Assembly (NCBI GenBank): GCA_964532595.1
Contig: CAZHIQ010000004.1
Coordinates: 62,001 to 126,000 of the forward strand
Source: Chryseosolibacter sp964532595
Lineage (GTDB): Bacteria; Bacteroidota; Bacteroidia; Cytophagales; Cyclobacteriaceae
Reading direction: 5' to 3'
Length of the DNA stretch: 64,000 nucleotides
The first letter of the stretch is position 1. Every line of letters starts with the position of its first letter. A program made the position numbers and the translations under genes. Positions 33,852-43,036 of this stretch are shown piece by piece. Below the pieces are notes generated by a model. It was not told where the DNA came from. It searched no databases and worked only from the letters and a program-made list of their open reading frames with translations.

Positions 33852-36764
33852 CTACGGCGAGCCGGCTACCCCATAGCTCTTGCAGTAGTTGAAGATCGCC
33901 TCGTAAATGACGTCCTGAATGCGAGAACGGATATTTGCCCGGATAAGTTTATCACTGCGGTCAGGAAATACCCGGTTCGACAAAAAAATGTAAACAAGAT
34001 CAAATTCAGGATCAATCCACATCGCAGTTCCGGTAAATCCGGTGTGGCCGAATGTGGCCGGCGATGCATAAATCGAGGTCGGGCTGTTCCACTCCCCGGG
34101 AACGGGCTTGTCCCACCCCAGCCCCCGGCGACTGGAGGCATACTGCCTTGCGGTAAAAAGCCTCACGGTCTCCGGCTTGAAGTATTGTACGCCGCCGTAA
34201 CGACCTTCCTGCAGCAACATCTGTCCGAGCTTGGATAGGTCGTTGGCGGTGCCAAACAGGCCGGCATGGCCACTGATTCCGCCAAGCATCGCCGCCCGCT
34301 CATCGTGAACCGTTCCGATAATCAAGCCTCCTCTGAACAAGGTGTCAAGCTCGGTCGGGGCGATCCAGCCCGCCGGAAAACGTCTGAGAGGCGTGTACCC
34401 CAGACTGTAGGCACCCAGCGGATCGTAAAAATTCTGCTGCAGGAAGTCGTCGAGCGGTTGATTGAGCCCACGCTCTACCAACTGCCGGAGCATCATAAAG
34501 CCTAAGTCACTATACCGGTACTGAAAGGGCGTGCGCGCAACCTTCTCCTGCATCCTGGAGTGAATCACCCACGACCATACACTGTCTTTGAGGACATGGG
34601 AGGCAAATAACGAGGGCGCTACTTGCAAAGGATAACGCATGTCCTGCTGCGAACTGTAATACAACTCCTTAAGAGATGGACCCTCCAGCGTGAGAGGCCA
34701 CAGGGGAACAAAAGGTGCCAAGCCGGCGTGGTGAGTAAGTACATCAGCCAGCGTTACGTCTTTCTTGTTTGTCCCTCTGAGCTCCGGCAGATAGACCGAC
34801 ATCTTTTTGTGGATATCAATCAGGTCGTGCTCCTGCATGAACATCACCGCCTGAAGCGTGGCTGCGACTTTCGTAATGGAAGCCAGATCGTAAATAGTAT
34901 GCTCGGACACCGGTGTCTGCTGTTCATAGGTGTGATAGCCGAAAGCTTTGTCGTAGATAACCTTTCCTTTACGGGCTACGATGATATAGCACCCCGGCGT
35001 CGATCCTGAGGTGATGGCTTCCTGTGCGATCCGATCTATCTTCAGCAAGACATCCCCATCGACCTGCGCGTCTTCGGGGAAAGAATAAGACAGGCGATCG
35101 AGCGATGCGGTGGTGAACGATTGGCCGGATCGGATGTCTCCATAGCGGAAGGGGAGAACACCTTCTCCGGGAAGACCCCCAAAAATGACCTGCGGAACAA
35201 TACCCACCATTTGCTTTTCATCGGTATAACCGAGGATCAACGAAGGAAAGTAGTGGGCATACTCCGCGACCAATGGACTTCCGAAATCAGCGAGGACTAC
35301 CTGCTGATGTGCCGCGAGTTCCTGAAGAGCACCCATAAGGTTTTGGAAGGCCTTGTGAGTAGTTCCCGGAAATACGGCTACTAATATAATATCACTATTC
35401 ACCAGAAGGTCGGGGCTGGTAACCTCTTCCCCAATATTGACGCGATCGGCGGGAATATATTTCCGCACACTGCGGTGAAAAATATCCGCTCTCTCCGTGG
35501 TGTCGCCGGTGATCACACAGGAAAATGTAAGATTGTCCAGATGAACAATGGGCAACAAGCTGTGTTGATTGCGGACGACGGTGACGGATTCGCTAAAGAG
35601 ACGTCGCTGAAGCACCCGACTTGCTATACTGTTGAGCTGACTGTGAATGAAGGTGGGATCAGGAAGGGAGAGGGTCGATAACCCTGCGTCGTATTTCATG
35701 GCCAGCACGCGCCGCACCCGTCGTTCAAGAAGTTGCTCGTATCTCTTCTCACTGTTGACGAGTTTCCGAATTTTTCGGATCCCATCGATAGGATCTTCGT
35801 CGGTGATGATCAGGTCAGCGCCCGACTGGAAGGCCAGCAGAGCATCGTCGCCCGACGAGAGCTCATCCCGATTGATCGTGCGGGCATCGACCACGATGAT
35901 CCCTTCATAGCCGATGGCGGCATGGAGCAGATTGCCTGAACTGAAGGCCTCGAAGGTTTCTTCCGTCAGCTTCTTTTTGAGATCTGCCTTTCTTGGTTCA
36001 AAGTAGTGGTGGAGGTTGCGGACATCGGCAACTACCGCATGCAGGCCCTGGTCGAAAAGTCGCATGAAGGGGGATGATACCAGGGTGTCGTGGTACAAAC
36101 GGATTTCGATTTTTCCTTTGGGATCAACAACTTCGATACTTTTTAAGGGGAAGTAACGAGCGCAGCTCAGGATCCCGGCATCCTGTAGCCCGCGCATGTG
36201 CATCGATGCCTTGCGAGCCACTACGGCGGGCCGGTCGCCGTACAAAACTGTCGGGTCGACCGTTCCCGAAAAGATCGGCGTTGCATGGGGGCTAAGGCTT
36301 AGATGAACGCCCAGGGCTCGCATTTGGTGTCCAACCTCGCGCGCCATCTCAAAGAGGAGGGTGTCGTTGCGTATAGCCCCCTGTACTATCGGTTGAGGAA
36401 ATGCGAGCGCACTGTCAAGCAGATGCCCAAGCCCTCCGGCCCCGTCTTGAGCGATAAGAAGAGGAACACTCGCCTGGCTTTGAAGCAAGCGTGTAAGGTG
36501 AACCTGTTTTGCCGGAGTTCCGGTTGTGAAAATCAAACCGCCCAATTGTCCGGACGATACTTTCCTGGTCAGATCGCGTATGAAATCGCGGTTGGCGTGC
36601 GACGAAGTACGCGCCAAAAAAAGCTGTCCGATTTTTTCCTGGTCGCCTAAGGTCTGGAAAACGCTATCAATCCACTGCTCGCGGGTTAATTGCGCGGAAA
36701 CGGTAAATACGGTAGCGAAAACTAACCAGCAGGTGAGCAACAGGCGCATTCTTGACTTCGTCAT
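33852..36764 (-). CDS. GH3-like domain fused to a serine beta-lactamase-like domain
   Basis: 970 residues with a signal peptide to residue 24 (SAQ). Residues 27-550 have a glycoside hydrolase family 3 fold (NagZ-like), but the family motifs are altered: the expected AKHFPGHG reads ARYFPLKS at 202-209, DEEGG reads DGAGG at 107-111, and APVADV reads SPHATP near 158-163. An aspartate equivalent to the nucleophile remains (D293 in IIVVDARTI). Residues about 570-970 are a class C beta-lactamase / penicillin-binding domain with SITK at 628-631, YSD at 750-752 and a late HTG. The second half should be an active serine hydrolase on wall peptides or esters; the first half is probably a non-catalytic carbohydrate-binding module. 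Confidence 0.87.
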   Translation of the reverse strand: MTKSRMRLLLTCWLVFATVFTVSAQLTREQWIDSVFQTLGDQEKIGQLFLARTSSHANRDFIRDLTRKVSSGQLGGLIFTTGTPAKQVHLTRLLQSQASVPLLIAQDGAGGLGHLLDSALAFPQPIVQGAIRNDTLLFEMAREVGHQMRALGVHLSLSPHATPIFSGTVDPTVLYGDRPAVVARKASMHMRGLQDAGILSCARYFPLKSIEVVDPKGKIEIRLYHDTLVSSPFMRLFDQGLHAVVADVRNLHHYFEPRKADLKKKLTEETFEAFSSGNLLHAAIGYEGIIVVDARTINRDELSSGDDALLAFQSGADLIITDEDPIDGIRKIRKLVNSEKRYEQLLERRVRRVLAMKYDAGLSTLSLPDPTFIHSQLNSIASRVLQRRLFSESVTVVRNQHSLLPIVHLDNLTFSCVITGDTTERADIFHRSVRKYIPADRVNIGEEVTSPDLLVNSDIILVAVFPGTTHKAFQNLMGALQELAAHQQVVLADFGSPLVAEYAHYFPSLILGYTDEKQMVGIVPQVIFGGLPGEGVLPFRYGDIRSGQSFTTASLDRLSYSFPEDAQVDGDVLLKIDRIAQEAITSGSTPGCYIIVARKGKVIYDKAFGYHTYEQQTPVSEHTIYDLASITKVAATLQAVMFMQEHDLIDIHKKMSVYLPELRGTNKKDVTLADVLTHHAGLAPFVPLWPLTLEGPSLKELYYSSQQDMRYPLQVAPSLFASHVLKDSVWSWVIHSRMQEKVARTPFQYRYSDLGFMMLRQLVERGLNQPLDDFLQQNFYDPLGAYSLGYTPLRRFPAGWIAPTELDTLFRGGLIIGTVHDERAAMLGGISGHAGLFGTANDLSKLGQMLLQEGRYGGVQYFKPETVRLFTARQYASSRRGLGWDKPVPGEWNSPTSIYASPATFGHTGFTGTAMWIDPEFDLVYIFLSNRVFPDRSDKLIRANIRSRIQDVIYEAIFNYCKSYGVAGSP

Positions 36765-36902
36765 GATAACTCGATAAACGCTTTCTCCGCCGGCGAAAGT
36801 GCCAACAATTTATGAAATTGAAATATTATGCCCGGTTCGTCGGCGGGGAATATTATCCTCTCGCGACAAATACCTTATTTTGCAGGCTGAACTGCTGTAG
36901 AG

Positions 36903-38711
36903 ATGTCGGATATAATACAACTTTTACCGGATTCCATTGCAAACCAGATTGCGGCCGGAGAGGTAGTGCAGCGACCGGCTTCAGCGGTAAAGGAGTTGAT
37001 GGAAAACTCTATCGATGCCGGTGCAACCAGCATCACCCTCGTTGTGCGTGAGGCAGGCAAAACTCTGATCCAGGTTATCGACAACGGGATGGGTATGTCG
37101 GAAACAGATGCCCGCATGAGCCTCGAACGGCACGCCACCTCCAAGATCCGTTCTGCCGAAGACTTGTTCAGCCTGCGAACAAAAGGATTCCGCGGCGAAG
37201 CACTTGCTTCCATTGCCGCAGTATCGCAAATGGAAATCCGAACCCGTCTTTCCGACCATGAGTTGGGAACATGTATCGTTGTCGAGGGGTCGGAAGTGAA
37301 GCGGCAGGAGCCTGTTGCCTGTGAGAAGGGTACGAGTATCAGTGTCAAGAATCTGTTCTATAACATCCCCGCGAGACGGAATTTTCTCAAATCCAATCCG
37401 GTAGAACTGCGTCATATTGTCGACGAGTTTCAACGACTTGCCTTGGCTCACCCGGACATAGCGTTTACGCTATTGCAGACCGATGAAGTGATGTATGACC
37501 TTCCCCCCGGCAAGCTCGGGCAACGGATCGTCAACCTTTTCGGAAAGTCTTATAAGGAGCAGTTGGCGGCTTGTCAGGAGGAGACAGATTTGCTGAAGGT
37601 ACAGGGATATGTTGGTCGACCGGAGTTTGCACGCAAGACCCGTGGTGAGCAGTTCTTTTTTGTGAACCAGCGCTTCATCAGGAGCAATTATCTTCACCAC
37701 GCCGTCATGAAAGCTTTTGAGGGATTGCTTCCTGACAATAGCTTCCCGTTTTATGTGCTTTTCATTGATATCGACCCGAAGCATATCGACGTCAACGTTC
37801 ACCCTACCAAGACGGAGATCAAGTTTGACGACGAGCGATCGGTGTACGCTGTGATACTCTCGGCCGTGCGGCAGGCTATAGGTTCACATAACCTTACCCC
37901 CGCGATCGATTTCAATTCCGATGTAAATATCATTTCGAAATTGACGCAGGAGGCGTCGAGGTCAAAGGACGTGTACTTTGACGAGCGATTCTCTACTTTG
38001 TCGGGGAATCGCAGTAACGTCGGGAACTGGGAGAAGTTGTTCGAACAATCGCGGAATTTTTCACCGCCTGCGCCTCAGCCACAGGTTTTGCGGTTTGAAA
38101 GCAGTGCCAACCAGTCGGATGCTCCTGAAGAGATTCCCGCAGCAGAGAGACCTCTCGTCCAGATTCATCACCGGTATATTTTGCGTCAGGTACGTTCGGG
38201 ACTCATGATTCTCGATCAGCAGTATGCGCATGAACGTATTCTGTATGAGAAATTCCTCAAACAGTTGCAAAATGGGTCGGCCGAGAGTCAACAGGATTTG
38301 TTTCCTCAGACGGTTACCTTGAATGCGGCAGATTTTGCCCTTGTGCAGGAAATGGAACAGGAAATTTTTGCCCTTGGCTTTCGGTGGGAAATTTTTGGCA
38401 AGAATACCCTGTTGATCAACGGGGTTCCGTCAAATCTTAGTACAACAAATGGCAAGGCCTTGTTCGAAGGCCTTATCGAGCAATTCAAAGTAAATCAATC
38501 GGAGTTGTCTGTTCCTATTCGCGACAATCTGGCCCGCTCACTGGCGCGGCGCGCTTGTATCCGCGCCGGGCAGAAGTTGGCCGAGCGGGAGATGCAGGCA
38601 TTGATCGACGGCCTGTTTGCGTGTTCCAACAGCAACTACACACCCGACGGGGTACCCACTTTTATTATTTTTGATTTGCGAAAAATAGAAAGTTACTTTA
38701 ACCGGCAGTAA
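36903..38711 (+). CDS. mutL: DNA mismatch repair protein MutL
   Basis: 602 residues. The GHKL ATPase is intact: NQIAAGEVVQRPASAVKEL, MENSIDAGAT (catalytic Glu), DNGMGM and GFRGEALASIA. The C-terminal dimerisation domain carries DQQYAHERILYEKF in place of the endonuclease motif DQHAxxERxxYE, and YTPDGVPTF in place of CPHGRPT; two metal ligands are therefore changed. MutL couples MutS mismatch recognition to strand removal. It heads a likely operon with two rhomboid genes. A TATTTTG element lies at about 36875-36882. Confidence 0.95.
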   Translation: MSDIIQLLPDSIANQIAAGEVVQRPASAVKELMENSIDAGATSITLVVREAGKTLIQVIDNGMGMSETDARMSLERHATSKIRSAEDLFSLRTKGFRGEALASIAAVSQMEIRTRLSDHELGTCIVVEGSEVKRQEPVACEKGTSISVKNLFYNIPARRNFLKSNPVELRHIVDEFQRLALAHPDIAFTLLQTDEVMYDLPPGKLGQRIVNLFGKSYKEQLAACQEETDLLKVQGYVGRPEFARKTRGEQFFFVNQRFIRSNYLHHAVMKAFEGLLPDNSFPFYVLFIDIDPKHIDVNVHPTKTEIKFDDERSVYAVILSAVRQAIGSHNLTPAIDFNSDVNIISKLTQEASRSKDVYFDERFSTLSGNRSNVGNWEKLFEQSRNFSPPAPQPQVLRFESSANQSDAPEEIPAAERPLVQIHHRYILRQVRSGLMILDQQYAHERILYEKFLKQLQNGSAESQQDLFPQTVTLNAADFALVQEMEQEIFALGFRWEIFGKNTLLINGVPSNLSTTNGKALFEGLIEQFKVNQSELSVPIRDNLARSLARRACIRAGQKLAEREMQALIDGLFACSNSNYTPDGVPTFIIFDLRKIESYFNRQ

Positions 38712-38730
38712 AGCCGGACCGGCCAATTTT

Positions 38731-39315
38731 ATGCTACGACTCAGTCCCGTTGTCAAGAATCTGATTATTATCAATGTAGTTGTCTTCCTGATTCAGAAGA
38801 TCATCTTCCCCGTTGAAATGTGGCTGGCGCTATTCAATGTGAGCGGACCTTACTTCAGGCCGTACCAGTTGTTTACCTACATGTTTTGCCACGCCGATTT
38901 TTTTCATATCTTCTTCAACATGTTGTTGCTGACCTTCTTCGGTCCCATTCTGGAGGAATTTTGGGGGCAGAAGAAGTTCTTGCTGTTTTTCATGGCTACG
39001 GGGATTGGCGCTGCTGTCTTTAATATCCTCATGGATCTGTTTTTCGGACTGGGTAAGTTCGGGATGATGATCGGTGCATCGGGCGCGGTTTATGGCGTTA
39101 TGACGGCATTTGGAATCATTTTTCCGAACATGGAGTTGAGGTTTTTATTACTGCCAATATCTTTCAAAGCAAAATACATGGTGATGGTGCTCGGCGCAAT
39201 TGCTATCTACTATGGCCTGCGACCCGGCCCCGGCGACAACATCGCACATCTCGCCCACCTGGGGGGAATTGTTATGGCCATCATTTTGCTACAAACCGTA
39301 ATGAGAAGTAGATAA
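38731..39315 (+). CDS. Rhomboid intramembrane serine protease, first copy
   Basis: 194 residues, six membrane segments, the compact bacterial rhomboid size. The catalytic dyad is S117 in GASGAVYG and H176 in HLAHLGG, with H59 and N63 in FFHIFFNM for the oxyanion site. It cleaves membrane-spanning proteins; the target is unknown. It follows mutL by 19 bases and precedes a second rhomboid by 7 bases. This mutL-rhomboid-rhomboid order is, to my knowledge, common in Bacteroidota. Confidence 0.93.
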   Translation: MLRLSPVVKNLIIINVVVFLIQKIIFPVEMWLALFNVSGPYFRPYQLFTYMFCHADFFHIFFNMLLLTFFGPILEEFWGQKKFLLFFMATGIGAAVFNILMDLFFGLGKFGMMIGASGAVYGVMTAFGIIFPNMELRFLLLPISFKAKYMVMVLGAIAIYYGLRPGPGDNIAHLAHLGGIVMAIILLQTVMRSR

Positions 39316-39322
39316 ACACGGT

Positions 39323-40222
39323 ATGTTCGAGGAGTTTAAGAGCGCTTTTCAGCGATATAACAATGGGCACGTTCAGTTGATCATTATCAACCTCGCCGTG
39401 TTTGTTGTTATGGGGGTAGTGATGGTCGTGACTCGCGTCAGCGGCTTTGATTCCGTCTGGTTTACCCTTCATGATCAGTTTCAGATTCCCGCCCGGTTTG
39501 CAGAGTTCATCACCCGGCCGTGGACGATTTTTACCTATATGTTCATGCACGATTTGCAGGGTATCCTGCACATCCTGTTTAACATGCTGATCCTTTATTG
39601 GTTCGGACGTCTCTTTGTCGAGTATCTCGGAAGCGACAAGCTGATTGCCCTGTACCTGCTTGGAGGTATTGCCGGTGGCATCGCTTACCTGCTGGCCTAT
39701 AACACCATTCCCTTTTATGTCGACCAGTCGACAGCGGTGCGCATTGGTATGGTCGGCGCGTCAGCAGCGGTAAATGCGATCGTGGTCGCTACGGCTACGC
39801 TTGTGCCTAATTATACCTTCTTCCTCCTTTTTATCGGCCCCGTGCGAATAAAATACATCGCTGGGGTCATTGTATTTCTGTCATTTCTGGGCGCTGTGGG
39901 AACGAATGCAGGGGGTAACATCGCCCATCTGGGTGGTGCGCTCATCGGTTACGTTTACATGAAGCAGCTGCACGCGGGTATTAACTGGGGAGGATGGATT
40001 ACAGTAACTCTCGATTGGTTCCGCGACCTGTTCAAGGAGAAGCCTCGTGTAAAGGTGTCCTACCGCAAAGAGCGCATGGCTTCTACGCCCGGTTCGTCGG
40101 ATAAGAATTCCTATACCCAGGAAGAGATTGACCGTATTCTCGATAAGATTTCCGAAGGGGGATATGAAAGTCTGACGAAGGACGAAAAAGAGAAGCTCTT
40201 CAACGCCAGCAAGAAGTCATAG
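39323..40222 (+). CDS. Rhomboid intramembrane protease, second copy, with cytosolic tail
   Basis: 299 residues. Six or seven membrane segments with S147 in GASAAVNA and H202 in AHLGG; H83 and N87 (ILHILFNM) are present. The serine motif is GxSA rather than GxSG, so activity may differ from the first copy. The C-terminal 85 residues are soluble and end in a conserved helical motif (EEIDRILDKISEGGYESL), as in Bacteroidota rhomboids with a DUF6576-like tail. Translation is probably coupled to the first rhomboid. Confidence 0.92.
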   Translation: MFEEFKSAFQRYNNGHVQLIIINLAVFVVMGVVMVVTRVSGFDSVWFTLHDQFQIPARFAEFITRPWTIFTYMFMHDLQGILHILFNMLILYWFGRLFVEYLGSDKLIALYLLGGIAGGIAYLLAYNTIPFYVDQSTAVRIGMVGASAAVNAIVVATATLVPNYTFFLLFIGPVRIKYIAGVIVFLSFLGAVGTNAGGNIAHLGGALIGYVYMKQLHAGINWGGWITVTLDWFRDLFKEKPRVKVSYRKERMASTPGSSDKNSYTQEEIDRILDKISEGGYESLTKDEKEKLFNASKKS

Positions 40223-40234
40223 ATCGGGATATTT

Positions 40235-41281
40235 CTAGTGTTTATTGGCAAGCTGGCCGCAAGCCGCGTCAATATCTTTCCCGCGACTCCTACGAATTCG
40301 GGTGGTGATCCCGTTACTTTCCAGCAAGTGCATGTACATGTTCAGTGACTCCTGGGAAGCTTGTTGAAACTCTCCATCATCGATGGGGTTGTATTCAATG
40401 AGGTTCACTTTGCAGGGTATGTGTTTACAGAACCGCAACAGCGCCTCGGCATGCTCCTCGCTGTCATTGATGCCTTTCCACACTACATACTCATAGGTGA
40501 CCTTCTTTCGCGTTTTGCGATACCAGTATTTGAGCGATTCCGCGAGCTCCTCAAGCGAATTCGTGTCGTTGATCGGCATAATGGAGGAGCGAACGTGATT
40601 CAGGGCCGAGTGAAGCGAAACCGCCAGGTTGAACTTGACCCCGTCGTCGGCCATTTTCATGATCATTTTGGCGATACCTACTGTGGAGAGCGTCACACGC
40701 TTCGAAGCCATGTTCAACCCTTGCGGTGATGTAATTTTTTCAATAGCTGCTACTACGTTACTGTAGTTGAGGAGAGGCTCGCCCATCCCCATAAAGACGA
40801 TGTTGGTGAGGGGACGGCCGAAAAACAATTCACACTGTTGCTGGATAGCTACCACCTGATCATAGATTTCGTCAACCGACAGGTTTCGCATTCGCTTCAA
40901 CCGGGCGGTAGCACAGAAGCGGCACGCCAGACTGCAACCCACCTGGGAGGATACACAAGCCGTGATCCGTGTGTCAGTTGGAATTAGTACTGATTCGACA
41001 ATGAGTCCATCGTGGAGTACGACCGCGTTCTTGATGGTGCCGTCACTGCTTCGCTGCATTTGATCAACCCGGATATGATTGATTACGAAATGCTGTTTCA
41101 GCATTTCCCGCGTCGACAATGACAGGTTACTCATCTGGTCGAAATCACGTGCAGACTTACGCCAGAGCCATTCATAGACCTGGCGAGCACGAAAAGGCTT
41201 TTCCCCCTGAGCGACAAAAAATGATGTAAGTTCTTCAAGCGACAGCTTTCGGATGTCGCGCCTGACCGTAGTTTCGACCAT
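40235..41281 (-). CDS. rlmN: 23S rRNA (adenine2503-C2)-methyltransferase RlmN
   Basis: 348 residues. Radical SAM cluster cysteines C116, C120 and C123 in CSLACRFC, and the methyl-carrying C341 near the end (AACGQLA). Also GMGEPLLNY and NLAVSLHSA. It methylates A2503 of 23S rRNA and A37 of some tRNAs. The gene converges with the second rhomboid, leaving 12 bases. A TAAATTTG element lies 4 bases before the ATG, so its transcript may be nearly leaderless. Confidence 0.96.
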   Translation of the reverse strand: MVETTVRRDIRKLSLEELTSFFVAQGEKPFRARQVYEWLWRKSARDFDQMSNLSLSTREMLKQHFVINHIRVDQMQRSSDGTIKNAVVLHDGLIVESVLIPTDTRITACVSSQVGCSLACRFCATARLKRMRNLSVDEIYDQVVAIQQQCELFFGRPLTNIVFMGMGEPLLNYSNVVAAIEKITSPQGLNMASKRVTLSTVGIAKMIMKMADDGVKFNLAVSLHSALNHVRSSIMPINDTNSLEELAESLKYWYRKTRKKVTYEYVVWKGINDSEEHAEALLRFCKHIPCKVNLIEYNPIDDGEFQQASQESLNMYMHLLESNGITTRIRRSRGKDIDAACGQLANKH

Positions 41282-41285
41282 GATG

Positions 41286-41293
41286 CAAATTTA
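41286..41293 (-). promoter_or_regulatory. Candidate -7 element TAAATTTG for rlmN
   Basis: Perfect TAnnTTTG on the minus strand immediately upstream of the rlmN ATG at 41281. No -33 box is present at the optimum distance. Confidence 0.4.
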
Positions 41294-41322
41294 ATCAAAC
41301 CGATAACAAAAGACGGATGAAA

Positions 41323-41772
41323 TCAATTTGATCGGGAAGGGTCTATTTTAACAAAAATGCGGGTTTCGCAGGGTCTGCGCCGGTTGGACACGATCAGTGA
41401 ATCGGCTGTGAGGCGTTCAACGAGGTAGCTGTCGGTAATGGTCTGAGACTTTTTGTCAAGGATGAGCAGGAGTTCTCCGTTATAGCGGTATAGAAACTTC
41501 CGGGTAGTTGAGGCCCGCGACGAAGTCAGGATCCGGGTACTTTGTTCCGCTTTCGCTTTTGGCCGAAAGGTCACTACCTGGCCGGCAGGCGGCGTCTGCG
41601 CACGCATTTCTCGGCGAAGTTCGGTTTCGTCGCCGTCTTCTTCAGCCACCCCTTCAAGACAGGAGGTATGATTGACCAGTTGCCACGAGCCGAGCAACGC
41701 CTCCTGCTGGGCACTGGCGGGAACAAACCAAAGAACCAATTGGGTGACGAGTATAATCCGAAGAAACTTCAT
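41323..41772 (-). CDS. Secreted lipocalin-like small protein
   Basis: 149 residues from the ATG at 41772 (alternatives at 41784 and 41829). Signal peptide MKFLRIILVTQLVLWF ends at PASAQ. The mature protein opens with EALLGSWQLVNHTSC, the entry typical of small lipocalin-like / DUF-type beta barrels, and has two cysteines (in NHTSC and RRRPCETRI) that may pair. Function unknown. It lies upstream of rlmN on the same strand with 41 bases between and may be co-transcribed. Confidence 0.72.
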   Translation of the reverse strand: MKFLRIILVTQLVLWFVPASAQQEALLGSWQLVNHTSCLEGVAEEDGDETELRREMRAQTPPAGQVVTFRPKAKAEQSTRILTSSRASTTRKFLYRYNGELLLILDKKSQTITDSYLVERLTADSLIVSNRRRPCETRIFVKIDPSRSN

Positions 41773-41955
41773 GAGGTGTGTCATTAGATTCCGGTCGGAA
41801 GCGTTGATTGCGCAGACATCGTTTGTCAAATAAAGATACTGAAAACCGTGTTGTCAGGAAATCGTTTTCGGAGAAAACCTTCGTCTGAAAAAAAATCAAC
41901 GCTCACGTCTGAAACTAATAAGTTGTGTGTATTTTCGGCTTTCTCTCTATAAATT

Positions 41956-43026
41956 ATGAAAAGTAACGCTATTCTTATCACCGGAGGTCTTCTTGATACC
42001 ATTAGTGCAAAAACTGCTCATGGACTTATCCGCGGTACGGAAAGGTTTAACATCGTAGGAGTAATTGACCCAAAGCACTCAGGGCGGGATGCCGGTGAAG
42101 TGCTCGACGGCGTGAAGCGTAACATTCCGGTGTTCGCATCGCTTAGAGATTTTGCTAACCAGTCGGAAGCAAAGTATGCAATCGTCGGCGTGGCAACTAA
42201 GGGAGGAGTGATTCCCGATTCGCTTCGGGACGAACTTCGTGAAGCCATCGACCTTGGCTATGGGATTATCAACGGACTTCATGAATTTGTATCCGATATT
42301 CCGGAACTGGTCGAACTCGCCGGGAAGCGGGGTGTCGAAATTATCGATGTGCGTAAGCCGAAGAAGTTTCGCGATCTCCACTTCTGGTCAGGCAAGAAAA
42401 TCGTACAGGTGAAGTGTCCGAAGATCGCGGTACTGGGAACAGATTGCGCGCTTGGAAAACGGACGACTTCCAGGTTTCTCGTCGACGCTATGCGAAAGGC
42501 CGGATACAAGGCGGAGATGATCTATACCGGACAAACAGGATGGATGCAAGGCGCGCGCTACGGCTTCGTCTTTGACTCAACGCTAAACGACTTCATCTCC
42601 GGTGAGATGGAGCATGCGGTATATACCTGTTATATGGAGGAGAAGCCCGATATCATCTTCATCGAGGGACAATCTTCTCTTCGCAATCCCAGTGGTCCCG
42701 CAGGCGCTGAGTGGATTTGCTCCGCAGCCGCCGATGCCGTGGTCTTGCAGCACAACCCTGCCCGCAAACACTACAAAGACATGGAGTATTATCCGGCCCT
42801 GGTAGCCCAGCCGGAAGAGGAAATCGAATTGATCAGAATATACGGTGCCCCTACTGTAGCGCTGACTATCAATACTGCAAAAATGGAGGAAGCGGATGCA
42901 CGCGCCTATGCTGCTGAGGCGGAAAAGAAACTTAAGATCCCCGTTATCCTTCCCTTACAGGATGGGGTGGATGCACTTGTTCCCATCTTTGAGGAACTGA
43001 TCAGGAAATCAACCGTCGCTGAATAA
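41956..43026 (+). CDS. DUF1611 protein, DgcN-like (D-glutamate N-acetyltransferase family)
   Basis: 356 residues. An N-terminal Rossmann-like domain (ITGGLLDTISAKTAHGLIRG) is joined to a P-loop domain with Walker A GTDCALGKRT at 161-170 and EGQSSLRNPSGPAG. This is the DUF1611 family; the characterised member DgcN N-acetylates D-glutamate in marine bacteria and archaea and works with the epimerase DgcA. An enolase-superfamily epimerase is encoded 10 bases downstream, matching the DgcN-DgcA arrangement. Substrate specificity here is inferred only; a different D-amino acid or dipeptide is possible. Confidence 0.83.
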   Translation: MKSNAILITGGLLDTISAKTAHGLIRGTERFNIVGVIDPKHSGRDAGEVLDGVKRNIPVFASLRDFANQSEAKYAIVGVATKGGVIPDSLRDELREAIDLGYGIINGLHEFVSDIPELVELAGKRGVEIIDVRKPKKFRDLHFWSGKKIVQVKCPKIAVLGTDCALGKRTTSRFLVDAMRKAGYKAEMIYTGQTGWMQGARYGFVFDSTLNDFISGEMEHAVYTCYMEEKPDIIFIEGQSSLRNPSGPAGAEWICSAAADAVVLQHNPARKHYKDMEYYPALVAQPEEEIELIRIYGAPTVALTINTAKMEEADARAYAAEAEKKLKIPVILPLQDGVDALVPIFEELIRKSTVAE

Positions 43027-43036
43027 GAACTCTGCT

